Shown here piece by piece: positions 50,364 through 59,054 of a stretch of 64,000 nucleotides of DNA. Position 1 is the first letter of the stretch. Every line of letters begins with the position of its first letter. The translations under genes were made by a program, and so were the position numbers. The notes under the pieces were generated by a model. That model had not been told where the DNA came from. It searched no databases and saw only the letters and a list, made by a program, of their open reading frames with translations. Source of the DNA: Chryseobacterium mucoviscidosis (lineage in GTDB: Bacteria > Bacteroidota > Bacteroidia > Flavobacteriales > Weeksellaceae); the NCBI RefSeq assembly GCF_002177115.1, contig NZ_MVAG01000122.1, forward strand, positions 434,001-498,000, given 5' to 3'.

Positions 50364-51722
50364 ATGCTGAAAATAATAGTCATCATCCGAAGATCTCTAA
50401 AAAAATCTTTTGATAATATTAGAAACGAACAACTGAAGTACAATCTGCTTCAGGCAATCCCTTTCTGGATCGGTTCCGTAATTACGGGATTTGTAGCGGT
50501 GATGTATGCCAAAATTTTTGCATGGGGCGAAAATCTCCTGCATTTTATTTTGGACTGGCATTCGTGGATGATCTTCATTATTGCCCCGATTGGTTTTGTC
50601 TTGTCTTGGTGGCTCGTGAAAGAATTTGCCCCGAATGCAAAAGGAAGCGGAATTCCGCAGGTGATGGCAGCCGTAGAATTAGCCAACCCGAAAGAACATA
50701 AAAAGATCCGAAGTTTACTAAGTTTAAAAATTATTGTTTTTAAAATCCTTTCCTCTTTAGTTTTGGTTATCGGAGGCGGTGCAGTCGGTCGTGAAGGTCC
50801 CACAATTCAGATCGCAGGTTCCGTATTCCGAAAAGTAAACGAATACCTTCCCGAATGGTGGCCGAAAATTTCAAAGAAAAATATGATTATGACGGGTGCA
50901 GCAGCGGGACTTGCAGCGGCTTTCAACACACCTTTGGGCGGAATTGTTTTCGCTGTGGAAGAACTTTCCAAAACCCATATCAATTATTTTAAAACCGCCC
51001 TTTTTACCGCAGTTATCATTGCCGGTTTAACGGCGCAGACTTTGGCAGGTTCTTACCTTTATTTGGGATATCCACAAACAAATGACGTTTCTTTAATGGT
51101 GATGTTTCCGATCATTTTGGTGGGCGGAATCGCCGGAATTTTAGCCAGTCAGCTCTCCGTAATCATGCTTAAAATGAATGACTGGAAAAAGAGAAAACTT
51201 AAAACAGACCGCGCCAACGTAGCATTTCTAATTTTATGTGCTCTAATTATAGCTTCTATCGCTTTTTTCATCAACAGAGAAATATTAGGCTCCGGAAAAG
51301 AAATCATGGAACGCGTTCTTTTTACTTCAGAAAAACATGAAGACTGGTACGTTCCTGTTTTAAGAATGTTGGGTTCTGCCCTTTCCTTTACTTCAGGCGG
51401 TGCCGGAGGAATTTTCGCGCCTGCCTTAACAGCCGGAGCAAGTATTGGTTCTGTAATTTCAGGATTTATCCATTTAAGTCCCAATGAAACAAACGTTGTT
51501 ATTTTGGCAGGAATGGTTGCTTTTTTAACTGGGATTACCAGAGCTCCCTTTACATCAGCAATAATTGTTCTGGAAATGACTGACCGACATTCTTTGATAT
51601 TTCATCTCATGTTAGCGGGAATGGTGTCTTCCATTGCCTCCATTTTGGTATGCCGACATTCTTTATATGATGTCATAAAAGTAAATTTTTTAACGGAGAT
51701 CAGAAAAGACGACCGTATGTAA
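50364..51722 (+). CDS. ClC-family chloride channel or antiporter
   Basis: A 452-residue membrane protein without CBS domains. The three selectivity-filter motifs are clear: GSGIPQVMAA, GREGPTIQIAG (with the gating glutamate in GREGP) and GGIFAPALTAGASIG. An internal FAVEELSKTH has the glutamate pair region, where the proton-path glutamate of antiporters sits, so coupled chloride/proton exchange is plausible. The N-terminal 35 residues are basic and cytoplasmic. It is followed 175 bases later by the rpsF promoter and is likely a single gene. Confidence 0.92.
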   Translation: MLKIIVIIRRSLKKSFDNIRNEQLKYNLLQAIPFWIGSVITGFVAVMYAKIFAWGENLLHFILDWHSWMIFIIAPIGFVLSWWLVKEFAPNAKGSGIPQVMAAVELANPKEHKKIRSLLSLKIIVFKILSSLVLVIGGGAVGREGPTIQIAGSVFRKVNEYLPEWWPKISKKNMIMTGAAAGLAAAFNTPLGGIVFAVEELSKTHINYFKTALFTAVIIAGLTAQTLAGSYLYLGYPQTNDVSLMVMFPIILVGGIAGILASQLSVIMLKMNDWKKRKLKTDRANVAFLILCALIIASIAFFINREILGSGKEIMERVLFTSEKHEDWYVPVLRMLGSALSFTSGGAGGIFAPALTAGASIGSVISGFIHLSPNETNVVILAGMVAFLTGITRAPFTSAIIVLEMTDRHSLIFHLMLAGMVSSIASILVCRHSLYDVIKVNFLTEIRKDDRM

Positions 51723-51832
51723 AGTTCAGGGTTTTGGGTTTAAAGTTTATTTGTAAGAAATGCTTCAACAGCCAAAAACTATCACTAACAATACCCCGCC
51801 ATCAATTATTTTCAAGAAAGCCCCTTCTTATA

Positions 51833-51863
51833 TTGCATATTATAAATATATTCTCTACTTTTG
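51833..51863 (+). promoter_or_regulatory. Promoter of the rpsF-rpsR-rplI operon
   Basis: TTG (51833-51835), a 20-base spacer and TACTTTTG (51856-51863) match the Bacteroidota consensus. The box overlaps an in-frame ATG at 51861, so rpsF begins at 51897. Confidence 0.75.
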
Positions 51864-51896
51864 CACCTCGAAATAATTAACAAATTTTTTAACATT

Positions 51897-52238
51897 ATGA
51901 ACAATTACGAAACTGTTTTCATTTTAACTCCCGTTCTATCTGATGCACAGGTGGAGGAAGCAGTGAAAAAATTCGAAGATCTTATTAAAGAAAAGAACTG
52001 CGAAATCGTTGCTAAAGAAAACTGGGGATTAAAAAAATTAGCTTACCCGATCCAATTGAAAAAGAACGGATTTTACACTTTAATCGAATTTAAAGGTGAA
52101 GGTTCTGTAGTTGCTGATTTAGAATTGGCATTCAAGCGTGACGAGAGAGTAATCCGTTACCTTACTACAAAACTAGACAAACACGCTGTTGACTACGCTG
52201 TAACTAGAAGAGCAAAAGTAAAAGCAGCTAAAGCTTAA
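51897..52238 (+). CDS. rpsF: 30S ribosomal protein S6
   Basis: A primary component of the small-subunit platform, 113 residues. [19 protein letters not shown] and [24 protein letters not shown] (parts [14 protein letters not shown] and [10 protein letters not shown]) with the central [13 protein letters not shown] match S6. It binds rRNA as a heterodimer with S18, whose gene follows. The start is moved downstream from 51861 because the promoter box overlaps that ATG. First gene of the S6-S18-L9 operon. Confidence 0.96.
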   Translation: MNNYETVFILTPVLSDAQVEEAVKKFEDLIKEKNCEIVAKENWGLKKLAYPIQLKKNGFYTLIEFKGEGSVVADLELAFKRDERVIRYLTTKLDKHAVDYAVTRRAKVKAAKA

Positions 52239-52269
52239 TTATTAACCCTATTTTTTAAAAAGACAAGAC

Positions 52270-52572
52270 ATGGCAATAGACGAAATGGCTAAACAAGCCT
52301 CAGCTGGAGGAGAATCTGAAGTAAAATTCCTTACTCCGCTTGATATCAATACAAAATCTGAAAAGAAATATTGTAGATTCAAAAAATACGGAATTAAGCA
52401 CGTAGATTACAAAGATGCTGATTTCTTATTACAGTTCGTAAACGAGCAAGGTAAAATCTTACCAAGAAGATACACAGGAACTTCTTTAAAATACCAAAGA
52501 AAAGTTTCTGCTGCAATCAAAAGAGCAAGACACTTGGCGTTACTACCATACGTAGCTGACTTATTAAAATAA
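52270..52572 (+). CDS. rpsR: 30S ribosomal protein S18
   Basis: A 100-residue platform protein that pairs with S6. The core is [20 protein letters not shown], then [20 protein letters not shown] and [20 protein letters not shown], the classic S18 signature. The N-terminal 25 residues are an acidic extension. It lies 31 bases after rpsF. Confidence 0.97.
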   Translation: MAIDEMAKQASAGGESEVKFLTPLDINTKSEKKYCRFKKYGIKHVDYKDADFLLQFVNEQGKILPRRYTGTSLKYQRKVSAAIKRARHLALLPYVADLLK

Positions 52573-52704
52573 AAAAATTGCAATTAGCCATTAGCTTCTC
52601 GCTTTTGGCTTTTTGTTGCTGAATTAATTTATAAATTCTAACGATGTGAAGAGTAAGCCGGAATATAAACCCCGGAACTCCAAACTCTAAAACGGACAAC
52701 AACA

Positions 52705-53214
52705 ATGAACATTATTCTAAAAAAAGACGTAGAAAACTTAGGTCTTGAATTCGACACATTAAGCGTAAAGCCTGGTTATGCAAGAAACTTCTTAATTCCT
52801 CAAGGGTATGCTTTATTAGCTACTCCTAAAAACATTGCAGCTTTAGAAGCTACTTTGGAGGCTAGAAAAGAAGAAGAAGCTAAATTGGTTGCTGCTGCAA
52901 ACGCTGTAGTAGAGCAATTAAAGAAAACTTCTATCACAATTCCTGCAAAAGTAGGTACTGGTGATAAATTATTCGGTTCTATCAACAATGCAGATTTAGC
53001 TGAAGCTCTAGCAAAAGCAGGGGTATCTGTAGATAAAAAATACATCAAAATTCCTGGAAACACAATCAAGAGAACAGGTAAATTCTCAGCTCTTGTTAGA
53101 CTTCACAGAAACGTTGAGTACAACTACGAATTCGATGTTGTATCTGACGCTCCGGTTGAAGCTCCAAAAGCAGCTCCTGTTAAAAAAGAAGAAGCATCTT
53201 CTGAAGAAGCTTAA
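52705..53214 (+). CDS. rplI: 50S ribosomal protein L9
   Basis: A two-domain large-subunit protein, 169 residues. The N-terminal domain is MNIILKKDVENLGLEFDTLS with VKPGYARNFLIPQGYALLAT, the signature of L9. A long helix EATLEARKEEEAKLVAAANAV joins it to the C-terminal domain. The last 20 residues are an alanine/glutamate/lysine tail rich in acidic residues, somewhat longer than the E. coli protein. It ends near a strong terminator at 53241-53262. Confidence 0.97.
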   Translation: MNIILKKDVENLGLEFDTLSVKPGYARNFLIPQGYALLATPKNIAALEATLEARKEEEAKLVAAANAVVEQLKKTSITIPAKVGTGDKLFGSINNADLAEALAKAGVSVDKKYIKIPGNTIKRTGKFSALVRLHRNVEYNYEFDVVSDAPVEAPKAAPVKKEEASSEEA

Positions 53215-53240
53215 TCAAGACGAGATTTTCTCAACATATA

Positions 53241-53262
53241 AACCACTTCAACCGAAGTGGTT
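53241..53262 (+). terminator. Terminator of the rpsF operon
   Basis: The arms AACCACTTC (53241-53249) and GAAGTGGTT (53254-53262) pair perfectly and are followed by TTTTT on the plus strand. Confidence 0.85.
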
Positions 53263-53413
53263 TTTTTGCGTCCTTGCGACAGAGTGAAGGTTCGCGAACG
53301 CAGTTCTGAAGCAACGAAACAATCTCTTACAACAATTTATTATTACATCAACACATCAGTCATTTTGACGAAGTAGAAATCTACCCTCCAATAGAAAATT
53401 CCTATATTTTTCA

Positions 53414-53482
53414 GGAGCTATTTCCCGCTTTCCATTACAATCTTTTTTTGCAAAAAAGGATTTTCCATTACAATCGGGGCTA
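53414..53482 (-). repeat. TAGCCC-GGAGC dispersed element, A-rich type, inverted copy
   Basis: Read on the minus strand it begins TAGCCCCGATTGTAATGG, continues with an A/T hairpin (TCCTTTTTTGCAAAAAAAGA), then GATTGTAATGGAAAGCGGG and AAATAGCTCC. It closely matches the copy at 3390-3454 and carries the same internal direct repeat GATTGTAATGG, more perfectly. Confidence 0.8.
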
Positions 53483-53620
53483 AAATTCCCATCATCAATA
53501 AATACTGATACGTTTTCACAGCACTTATCTCTCCAAAAAATAAAGAATGAAGCAGAAATTTAATTAATGCTTTTAGTAAAAAAAATTTATGTCATTAGTA
53601 TTTAGAAAAAATAAAAAAAC

Positions 53621-53685
53621 CTCCCACTCTTAAACTCTCAAACCCTACAACTCTAAAACCCTTATAGCCCTAAAACTCTCCAACT
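53621..53685 (+). repeat. Degenerate 8-bp repeats left of the AraC gene
   Basis: About eight units fit CTNAAACY (CTTAAACT, CTCAAACC, CTACAACT, CTAAAACC and so on), with one unit of nine bases. The complementary consensus GGTTTGAG is found at 57022-57069, inside the efflux cluster. Confidence 0.6.
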
Positions 53686-53690
53686 CAAAA

Positions 53691-54494
53691 TCACTCCTCT
53701 CCCTTCAGCTTCTGTAGATAATCCGTCGGAGCAACCCCAATTACTTTTTTAAAAATATTACTGAAAGAAGACAAACTGTTGTATCCCACCATCATCGCGA
53801 TCTCGTACATATTATACTTCCCTTCCAGCATCAGTTCCAGAGAACGGGTAATTCTCAGCGCACGTAAAAAACGAACGTAATTCATGCCCAGAATTTCCTT
53901 AAACTTTCGGGAAAGTGTTCTTGTACTCATCCCGAATTGTTTTGCCGTAGATTCAATGCTTAAAGGCTTTTCCAGATTCGCATGAATGTACTGTGCCACC
54001 TTCAGAAGCATCTCGTCATTCGGAAAAGGATGCTGAACCGGAAATGCCCGTTTTTTATCCCTTTTTTCAGGTAAAATCCCTTTTAACGCTTTAAGAAAAT
54101 CATATTTTACCCCATCATTTCTTGTGATTTTCCCATCCCAGTCTTTGGTGTACAAAATCATCTCCCGAAGAAGATGACTTACCGAATAAATATTAATTTC
54201 ATCAAAAAAGCCATTTTCATTTTCTTCTTTTTTAAAATAAAAATTATACAGATCTACTTTCGGACTCGTAGAGAAAATATAATGCGGTGTTCCGGCAGGA
54301 ATCCACATAAAGCATCTTGCCGGTAAATACCAGTGTTTCAGATCGGTGAAAATATGCACAATTCCACCTTCTGCATAAACCAACTGAGCCGAACTGTGAT
54401 AATGGATTTCGGTTTTCACCTTTCCGGTAAGCACATGATAAACGTAAAATTCCGAATCTGCTTCTTCTACTGCTTTAAAATGACTTTCGTTCAT
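53691..54494 (-). CDS. AraC-family transcriptional regulator
   Basis: A 267-residue regulator. The N-terminal half is a cupin-like sensor (HYHSSAQLVYAEGGIVHIFT, WIPAGTPHYIFS), in which small ligands are bound. The C-terminal 100 residues carry the two-HTH DNA-binding domain: LSIESTAKQFGMSTRTLSRKF, then YEIAMMVGYNSLSSFSNIFK and KVIGVAPTDYLQKLKG, where GY-x-S-x-x-x-F-x-R/K-x-F is the AraC mark. It is divergent from the TolC-HlyD-MFS set, so it probably controls that efflux operon. The inducer is unknown. Confidence 0.88.
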   Translation of the reverse strand: MNESHFKAVEEADSEFYVYHVLTGKVKTEIHYHSSAQLVYAEGGIVHIFTDLKHWYLPARCFMWIPAGTPHYIFSTSPKVDLYNFYFKKEENENGFFDEINIYSVSHLLREMILYTKDWDGKITRNDGVKYDFLKALKGILPEKRDKKRAFPVQHPFPNDEMLLKVAQYIHANLEKPLSIESTAKQFGMSTRTLSRKFKEILGMNYVRFLRALRITRSLELMLEGKYNMYEIAMMVGYNSLSSFSNIFKKVIGVAPTDYLQKLKGEE

Positions 54495-54582
54495 TCAATA
54501 AAGGTAAAGAGAAAATTTCAATATGGCGTAAATGAGCAAATCTTTTTCTGTTTTCACAAATCATGTCCGAAGCTGTACCGCG

Positions 54583-54590
54583 TAAATTTG
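54583..54590 (+). promoter_or_regulatory. -7 box (TAAATTTG) for the TolC-like gene
   Basis: TAAATTTG lies within the reading frame extension from ATG 54563 and 41 bases before the preferred start at 54632. This argues against the upstream start. Confidence 0.5.
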
Positions 54591-54631
54591 CAGAGTCAAA
54601 AACAATTCAGCAAAAAATCTTAACTATATTT

Positions 54632-55969
54632 ATGAAAATGATATCATACTCAAACAGATATCAGTGGTTTGCGTTGTGCCTATTACTTATGAGTAATTTA
54701 TTACAGGCACAGATAACCGATTATCAACATCTTAGTCTGCAAAAAGCAATAGAAATCGGATTAACAAAGAATAAAAAATTACAAATTAGCCATTTAAAAG
54801 ATGAAATGTCCGAAACCAGAGAAAAAGATCTAAAAATGGAAAAGTTTCCCGATGTAGAATTTCACACAAGCTATAATCAGGTAACCAATCTTTTTCAGCA
54901 TGAAGACGGGGTGTTTGCAAAAGCAACAAAGTACAACATCATCAATGGAATGTACGATTTTACGCTTTCGGCTTCCATTCCTGTTTATATGGGCGGAAAA
55001 ATTAAAAATACCGAAAAAAAAGCCGCCATTGATACTGAAATTTCATCTCTTAAAACGCATCTGAATGAGAGACAGCTAAAGATGGAAATTATCACCGCCT
55101 TTCTCCAGATTCATCATTTAAAAGAACAGCAGCATTTAATTAATGATAAAATGAAAGAAGATTCCATAAACATCAAACAGGTAAAAGCTCTGAAAGCAAA
55201 CGGTGTGGTTACGGTAAACGAAGTTCTCAGAACCTCTTTACAGCTCTCTAACCATAAAATGAACCGGACAGAACTGGATAATGATATTCAGATTGCAGAA
55301 CACAAGCTGAAAACGATGCTTTCGCTTCCGGAAAATCAGGAAATGCATGCAGAAACGGAAGACTTAATTTCTGAGAATGCAGAAATCCCTTACATCAATG
55401 AATTAACGGAAACCGCTTTACATAAAAACGAATCTGTGGAAATTGCCAATAAAAATCTCACTCTGAAAGAACTGGATCAGAAAATTGCCAAAGCGAATTA
55501 TTTACCGAAAATTACCGCAGGCGGAGAATACTTTTTAAAATATCCCAATATGATGTTTTTTCCGCCCGAACCTTATGCGTATCGTTTGGGAATGATCGGT
55601 ATCCATCTTACTTATCCCATCGAAAATTTGTACAAAAATAAATACAAAATGCAGGAAGCAAAAGAAAATATAACTCTTGCCCAATTGCAGATCGAAGAAA
55701 ATGAAGAAAATATCCGGCATGAAGTGTATGAAGCTTTCAAAAAATTTGAAGAAACGGAAGAAAAGGTAAAAATCGCAGAAGAAGCCATTAATCAGGCAAA
55801 AGAAAATTACAGGATCGTGAAGACCAAATATGCGAATAAGCTAAGTTTAATCACCGAACTCATTGATGCAGACAATGCCTATCTGGAAGCGCAATCCAAC
55901 CTTATTTCCGTAAAAATTAACCGACAACTAAAATATTACCAACTCCAGTACACGATTGGAAATTTATAA
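54632..55969 (+). CDS. TolC-family outer-membrane efflux protein
   Basis: A 445-residue outer-membrane channel that completes a tripartite pump. The signal peptide MKMISYSNRYQWFALCLLLM...NLLQA leads to a TolC-like helical barrel: LSLQKAIEIGLTKNKKLQIS is the typical start of the first repeat, with LTELIDADNAYLEAQSNLIS closing the second. ATG 54563 was rejected because it is upstream of the -7 box. It is followed 4 bases later by the HlyD gene. Confidence 0.88.
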   Translation: MKMISYSNRYQWFALCLLLMSNLLQAQITDYQHLSLQKAIEIGLTKNKKLQISHLKDEMSETREKDLKMEKFPDVEFHTSYNQVTNLFQHEDGVFAKATKYNIINGMYDFTLSASIPVYMGGKIKNTEKKAAIDTEISSLKTHLNERQLKMEIITAFLQIHHLKEQQHLINDKMKEDSINIKQVKALKANGVVTVNEVLRTSLQLSNHKMNRTELDNDIQIAEHKLKTMLSLPENQEMHAETEDLISENAEIPYINELTETALHKNESVEIANKNLTLKELDQKIAKANYLPKITAGGEYFLKYPNMMFFPPEPYAYRLGMIGIHLTYPIENLYKNKYKMQEAKENITLAQLQIEENEENIRHEVYEAFKKFEETEEKVKIAEEAINQAKENYRIVKTKYANKLSLITELIDADNAYLEAQSNLISVKINRQLKYYQLQYTIGNL

Positions 55970-55973
55970 AACT

Positions 55974-57020
55974 ATGGCGAAGAAACAATTAACACAAAAG
56001 GAAAAAAGAATCAATAAAATCATCAGCGTTTTGGCGTGGATTCTTATCATCAGCGGAATAACAGGAATGTTAAGCTTCTATCTTTTTTCGAGAAAAAATG
56101 TAACGACCAACGATGCGCAGATCGAACAGTACATTACGCCGGTTTCCAGCAAAGTTTCGGGGTTTATAAAGACAATAAAGTTCAATGAAAACCAGTTTGT
56201 GCATAAAGGCGACACTTTACTTATCATCGACAACCGCGAGTTTATCAATCAGGTAAAAATAGCGGAAGCCGGTCTCCATGCCAACTCAGATAATATCAAC
56301 ACCATCGAAAGCGGAGTGAATACGAAAGAAAGTGACACTAAAATTATTGATGCAAAAATCGCCTCTGCCAAAATCGACATTTGGAAAACCGAACAGGACT
56401 TTAAACGGTATAAAAATTTAGTGGATGAAGATGCAGCAACCGATCAGCAGTTTGAAAATGCAAAAGCTTTGTATGAACAGGCAAAAGCGAGCTTATCAGC
56501 TTTAGAACAGCAAAAAAACGCAGTAAAAGCAGGCGTTAGTGAGCAAAAAACGAAAATCGCTCCGGTAAAAAGCCAGATACAGCAAAGTTCTGCCAATCTT
56601 AACAATGCGAAGCTTTTTCTTTCCTATACTTTTGTTACCGCACCTTACGACGGTTGGGTAGGAAAGAAAACCATTCAGGAAGGACAGTTGATCAAAGAAG
56701 GTCAGGCTTTGGTTCAGATCGTAAGCAAAGAAAAATGGATTATTGCCAATTATAAAGAAACGCAGTTGGGACAAATCGATCAGAAAAAAGAAGTCATTAT
56801 CACCGCAGATGCGTATCCTGATGTGGAATTTAAAGGAAAAATCGTGTCAGTTTCTCCCGCTTCAGGCTCCCAGTTTTCTTTGGTAAAACCGGACAATGCA
56901 ACAGGAAATTTTGTGAAAATAGAGCAGCGATTTCCTGTAAAAATCATTCTCAATAAAAATCAAAACAACGAAAAATTGCTTTCCGGAATGAACGTTCTGG
57001 TGAGTGCGAGGAAGATTTAG
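55974..57020 (+). CDS. HlyD/EmrA-family periplasmic adaptor
   Basis: A 348-residue membrane-fusion protein that bridges the MFS pump and the outer-membrane channel. A single membrane helix at residues 16-38 is followed by the lipoyl-like half-motif NVTTNDAQIEQYITPVSSKV and FVHKGDTLLIIDNREF, a coiled-coil hairpin, then FVTAPYDGWVGKKTIQEGQL and the beta-barrel. The A-P-x-D-G-W-V motif and TTNDAQI are EmrA/HlyD marks. The start at 55974 avoids overlap with the TolC gene and gives the usual basic N-terminus MAKKQLTQKEKR. Confidence 0.9.
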   Translation: MAKKQLTQKEKRINKIISVLAWILIISGITGMLSFYLFSRKNVTTNDAQIEQYITPVSSKVSGFIKTIKFNENQFVHKGDTLLIIDNREFINQVKIAEAGLHANSDNINTIESGVNTKESDTKIIDAKIASAKIDIWKTEQDFKRYKNLVDEDAATDQQFENAKALYEQAKASLSALEQQKNAVKAGVSEQKTKIAPVKSQIQQSSANLNNAKLFLSYTFVTAPYDGWVGKKTIQEGQLIKEGQALVQIVSKEKWIIANYKETQLGQIDQKKEVIITADAYPDVEFKGKIVSVSPASGSQFSLVKPDNATGNFVKIEQRFPVKIILNKNQNNEKLLSGMNVLVSARKI

Positions 57021-57021
57021 A

Positions 57022-57069
57022 GTTTGAGCGTTTCAGGGTTTGAGGGTTTGAGAGTGAAAGGGTTTGAGT
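57022..57069 (+). repeat. Six 8-bp repeats (GTTTGAGN) between the HlyD and MFS genes
   Basis: Six consecutive units GTTTGAGC, GTTTCAGG, GTTTGAGG, GTTTGAGA, GTGAAAGG, GTTTGAGT, with exact 8-base period, start right after the HlyD stop codon. Confidence 0.75.
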
Positions 57070-57242
57070 TTTTTTAGTGTTTTCATTTTCTCGAATTTAA
57101 ATTTTTCAAATTTCTTTTCTCGGATTTTTAATTAACCAATCAATTATTTTTAGCGAAAAGGCAGAATACAATTTTGCCATCTTATCTTTTTTTACAATTT
57201 TCTGTCTTTTCGCAATTTTTTATTTTTTTTATTCAATTAATC

Positions 57243-58805
57243 ATGCATCACAATTCAGTTTATCATGGATGGGTTCCGCAGTGGCTGAAACTTCCGCTTC
57301 TTATTTTAGCGCTTTTTCCGCATCTGATGCTGCTGTCGCTTCTGCATTCCAACAGTGCTTTTACCGCTTCTTTTATGGATGCAGATTCGGATGACATACA
57401 ATATTTAATGATCCTGATGTACGGAACATTTGTGGTCACGCTTTTGGTGATACAGCGTTTTATGGCATATTTCAGCGTAAAATATTATACTTTGCTGATG
57501 TCTTCCGCTTCCGTTCTCATTCTTTACGGACTTTCTGTTACGCATGATTATCATATCATTCTTGTCATCCGTTTTCTGGAAGGAATTTTCGGAGTTTTGG
57601 AAGGCGCTATATTTCTCCCGCTTATTGTGGCTGAATTAAAGACAAAACACGCCAAAGAAATTGCCTACCTTTTTATGTACACCATTATTCTTACGGGCGG
57701 AACATTAACCACTTCCCTGCTGAAATCAAGCATAGAAAACTACGATTTCCGCCACATGATTCTCATGATGGTCTATTTTCACGTTTTCGTTCTGGTAATG
57801 GCTTTTGCTATTTTCAATAAAAACAGATTTTTCCCGAAAAAACCTTTGTATCAACTTGATATTGCAAGCTGGTTTTTGCTTTGGGGATGTCTTCAGGCAG
57901 GAGGTTACGCGCTGATCTACGGAAAAAGACTGATGTGGTTTGAATCTGATCGTATTGTATTCTGTTTTTTACTGTTCCTGATTTTTGGAGGATTATTTAT
58001 GCTGAAACAGAGAAATCAGCCGCGGCCGTTTTTTCATTTTGAAGTTTTCAGTTCAAAAAATGTAATTGTAGGGGTTATTCTTTTCTTCATCTTTTATATT
58101 CTCAGAGCTTCCATCAATAATGTGTACAGCGTGATGGCTGTTGTCTGGAAATGGCAGTGGGATTACATCGTGGAAGTTCAGTACTGGAACGTTGCAGGAA
58201 GTCTTCTGGGCGTTTTTCTGTCCGCATTATGCATCACCAAAGGGGCTTCTTCAAGGCTTGTATTTTTTACCGGATTTTTAATTTTAGCCATAGACAGCGC
58301 ATGGTTTACCTATACTTTTTATACGGATACAACGCTTCAGACGATTTGTCCGCCCTTGTTTCTTCAGGGAGTCGGACAAGGCTTGCTTTTTACTCCGCTT
58401 GTATTCTTCTTAATTGCAGGAATGCCGGAACAGTACGTTTCCAATGCGACCGCAGTAGGAACCGCCACAAGATTCTGGACCACAGCAATCGGCTATGCGT
58501 TGATGCAGAATCTGATGCTTTTTTTAACCCTAAAACATTCCGATTCTTTAAGCTCGGAATTTGTAAGCACAAACTCGATTTTCGCGTCGCAATGGAACCA
58601 GATTTTTGGAAATAACAGTTCTAAACTTCCGGTAAATGAATCTTTATCCGTTACCTCAGAAATTTTTAAGTCAAAAATAAATTCACAGGCAATTCTGCTT
58701 TCCAATATGGAGATTTTTACAGGATTGTTCTGGCTGGCTTTAATTACCGCAGTAATTATTTTACTGTATCATCCGGTGAAAATTGTGGTAAGGAATATTA
58801 TTTAA
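57243..58805 (+). CDS. MFS multidrug efflux transporter, DHA2/EmrB-like
   Basis: A 520-residue permease with about 14 hydrophobic segments, a layout of the DHA2 drug:proton antiporters that team with HlyD and TolC proteins. Marks include RFLEGIFGVLEGAIFLPLIV (the R-x-x-x-G helix region) and LFLQGVGQGLLFTPL, typical of the Bacteroidota branch. An ATG at 57174 would add 23 residues of hydrophobic leader; 57243 is chosen because MHHNSVYHGWVPQWLK is more like a cytoplasmic N-terminus. It follows the adaptor gene by 222 bases that include the octamer repeats. The drug or metabolite exported is unknown. Confidence 0.82.
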   Translation: MHHNSVYHGWVPQWLKLPLLILALFPHLMLLSLLHSNSAFTASFMDADSDDIQYLMILMYGTFVVTLLVIQRFMAYFSVKYYTLLMSSASVLILYGLSVTHDYHIILVIRFLEGIFGVLEGAIFLPLIVAELKTKHAKEIAYLFMYTIILTGGTLTTSLLKSSIENYDFRHMILMMVYFHVFVLVMAFAIFNKNRFFPKKPLYQLDIASWFLLWGCLQAGGYALIYGKRLMWFESDRIVFCFLLFLIFGGLFMLKQRNQPRPFFHFEVFSSKNVIVGVILFFIFYILRASINNVYSVMAVVWKWQWDYIVEVQYWNVAGSLLGVFLSALCITKGASSRLVFFTGFLILAIDSAWFTYTFYTDTTLQTICPPLFLQGVGQGLLFTPLVFFLIAGMPEQYVSNATAVGTATRFWTTAIGYALMQNLMLFLTLKHSDSLSSEFVSTNSIFASQWNQIFGNNSSKLPVNESLSVTSEIFKSKINSQAILLSNMEIFTGLFWLALITAVIILLYHPVKIVVRNII

Positions 58806-58814
58806 ATAAGGAAC

Positions 58815-59020
58815 CTGTTTAAACTAATTTCAGAATTAACCACAAAAGACACAAAAGGCAATGTTAAAGCAAATTTCAATAATATTCAAAGCGCTCAAAA
58901 GAACCAAAATCAAAGATTTTTAAAAACTATTGTGAACTTTTTCATTTATAATGATCAGCTTTAAATAAAAGTTTAGTTCATCTTTTGTACCTTTTGCGGT
59001 TAAATAAAAAGTTTAAACAG
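58815..59020. repeat. MITE-like palindromic spacer
   Basis: The outer perfect inverted repeat CTGTTTAAACT (58815-58825) and AGTTTAAACAG (59010-59020) encloses a second imperfect one: TTAACCACAAAAGACACAAAAGG (about 58836-58858, written in parts TTAACCACAAAAG, ACACAAAAGG) and CTTTTGTACCTTTTGCGGTTAA (58982-59003; parts CTTTTGTACC, TTTTGCGGTTAA). No coding frame is visible. It lies between the convergent MFS and thioredoxin-like genes. Confidence 0.55.
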
Positions 59021-59029
59021 ACTCAAAAA

Positions 59030-59050
59030 AACCGGGAGAAATTCCCGGTT
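59030..59050 (-). terminator. Terminator of the thioredoxin-like gene
   Basis: The arms AACCGGGA (59030-59037) and TCCCGGTT (59043-59050) pair perfectly; the A-run to the left gives the T-tract on the minus strand. Confidence 0.75.
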
Positions 59051-59054
59051 ATGA

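Larger units (their letters stand above)
53263..53690. other. Intergenic region with repeats between rplI and the AraC gene
   Basis: No gene is seen. Contents: a dispersed-looking GTCATTTTGACGAAG at about 53358-53372, a copy of the TAGCCC-GGAGC element in reverse (53414-53482), and a degenerate 8-bp repeat run (53621-53685). Confidence 0.6.

Noticed and set aside
57174..57242. Longer N-terminus of the MFS transporter
   Set aside because: The added 23 residues are unlike a cytoplasmic N-terminus, and the ATG sits at a promoter-like position (ACAATTTTG just upstream).
58151..58615. A 154-codon plus-strand frame inside the MFS gene
   Set aside because: Out-of-frame shadow of the transporter gene, full of arginine and cysteine, without a start context.
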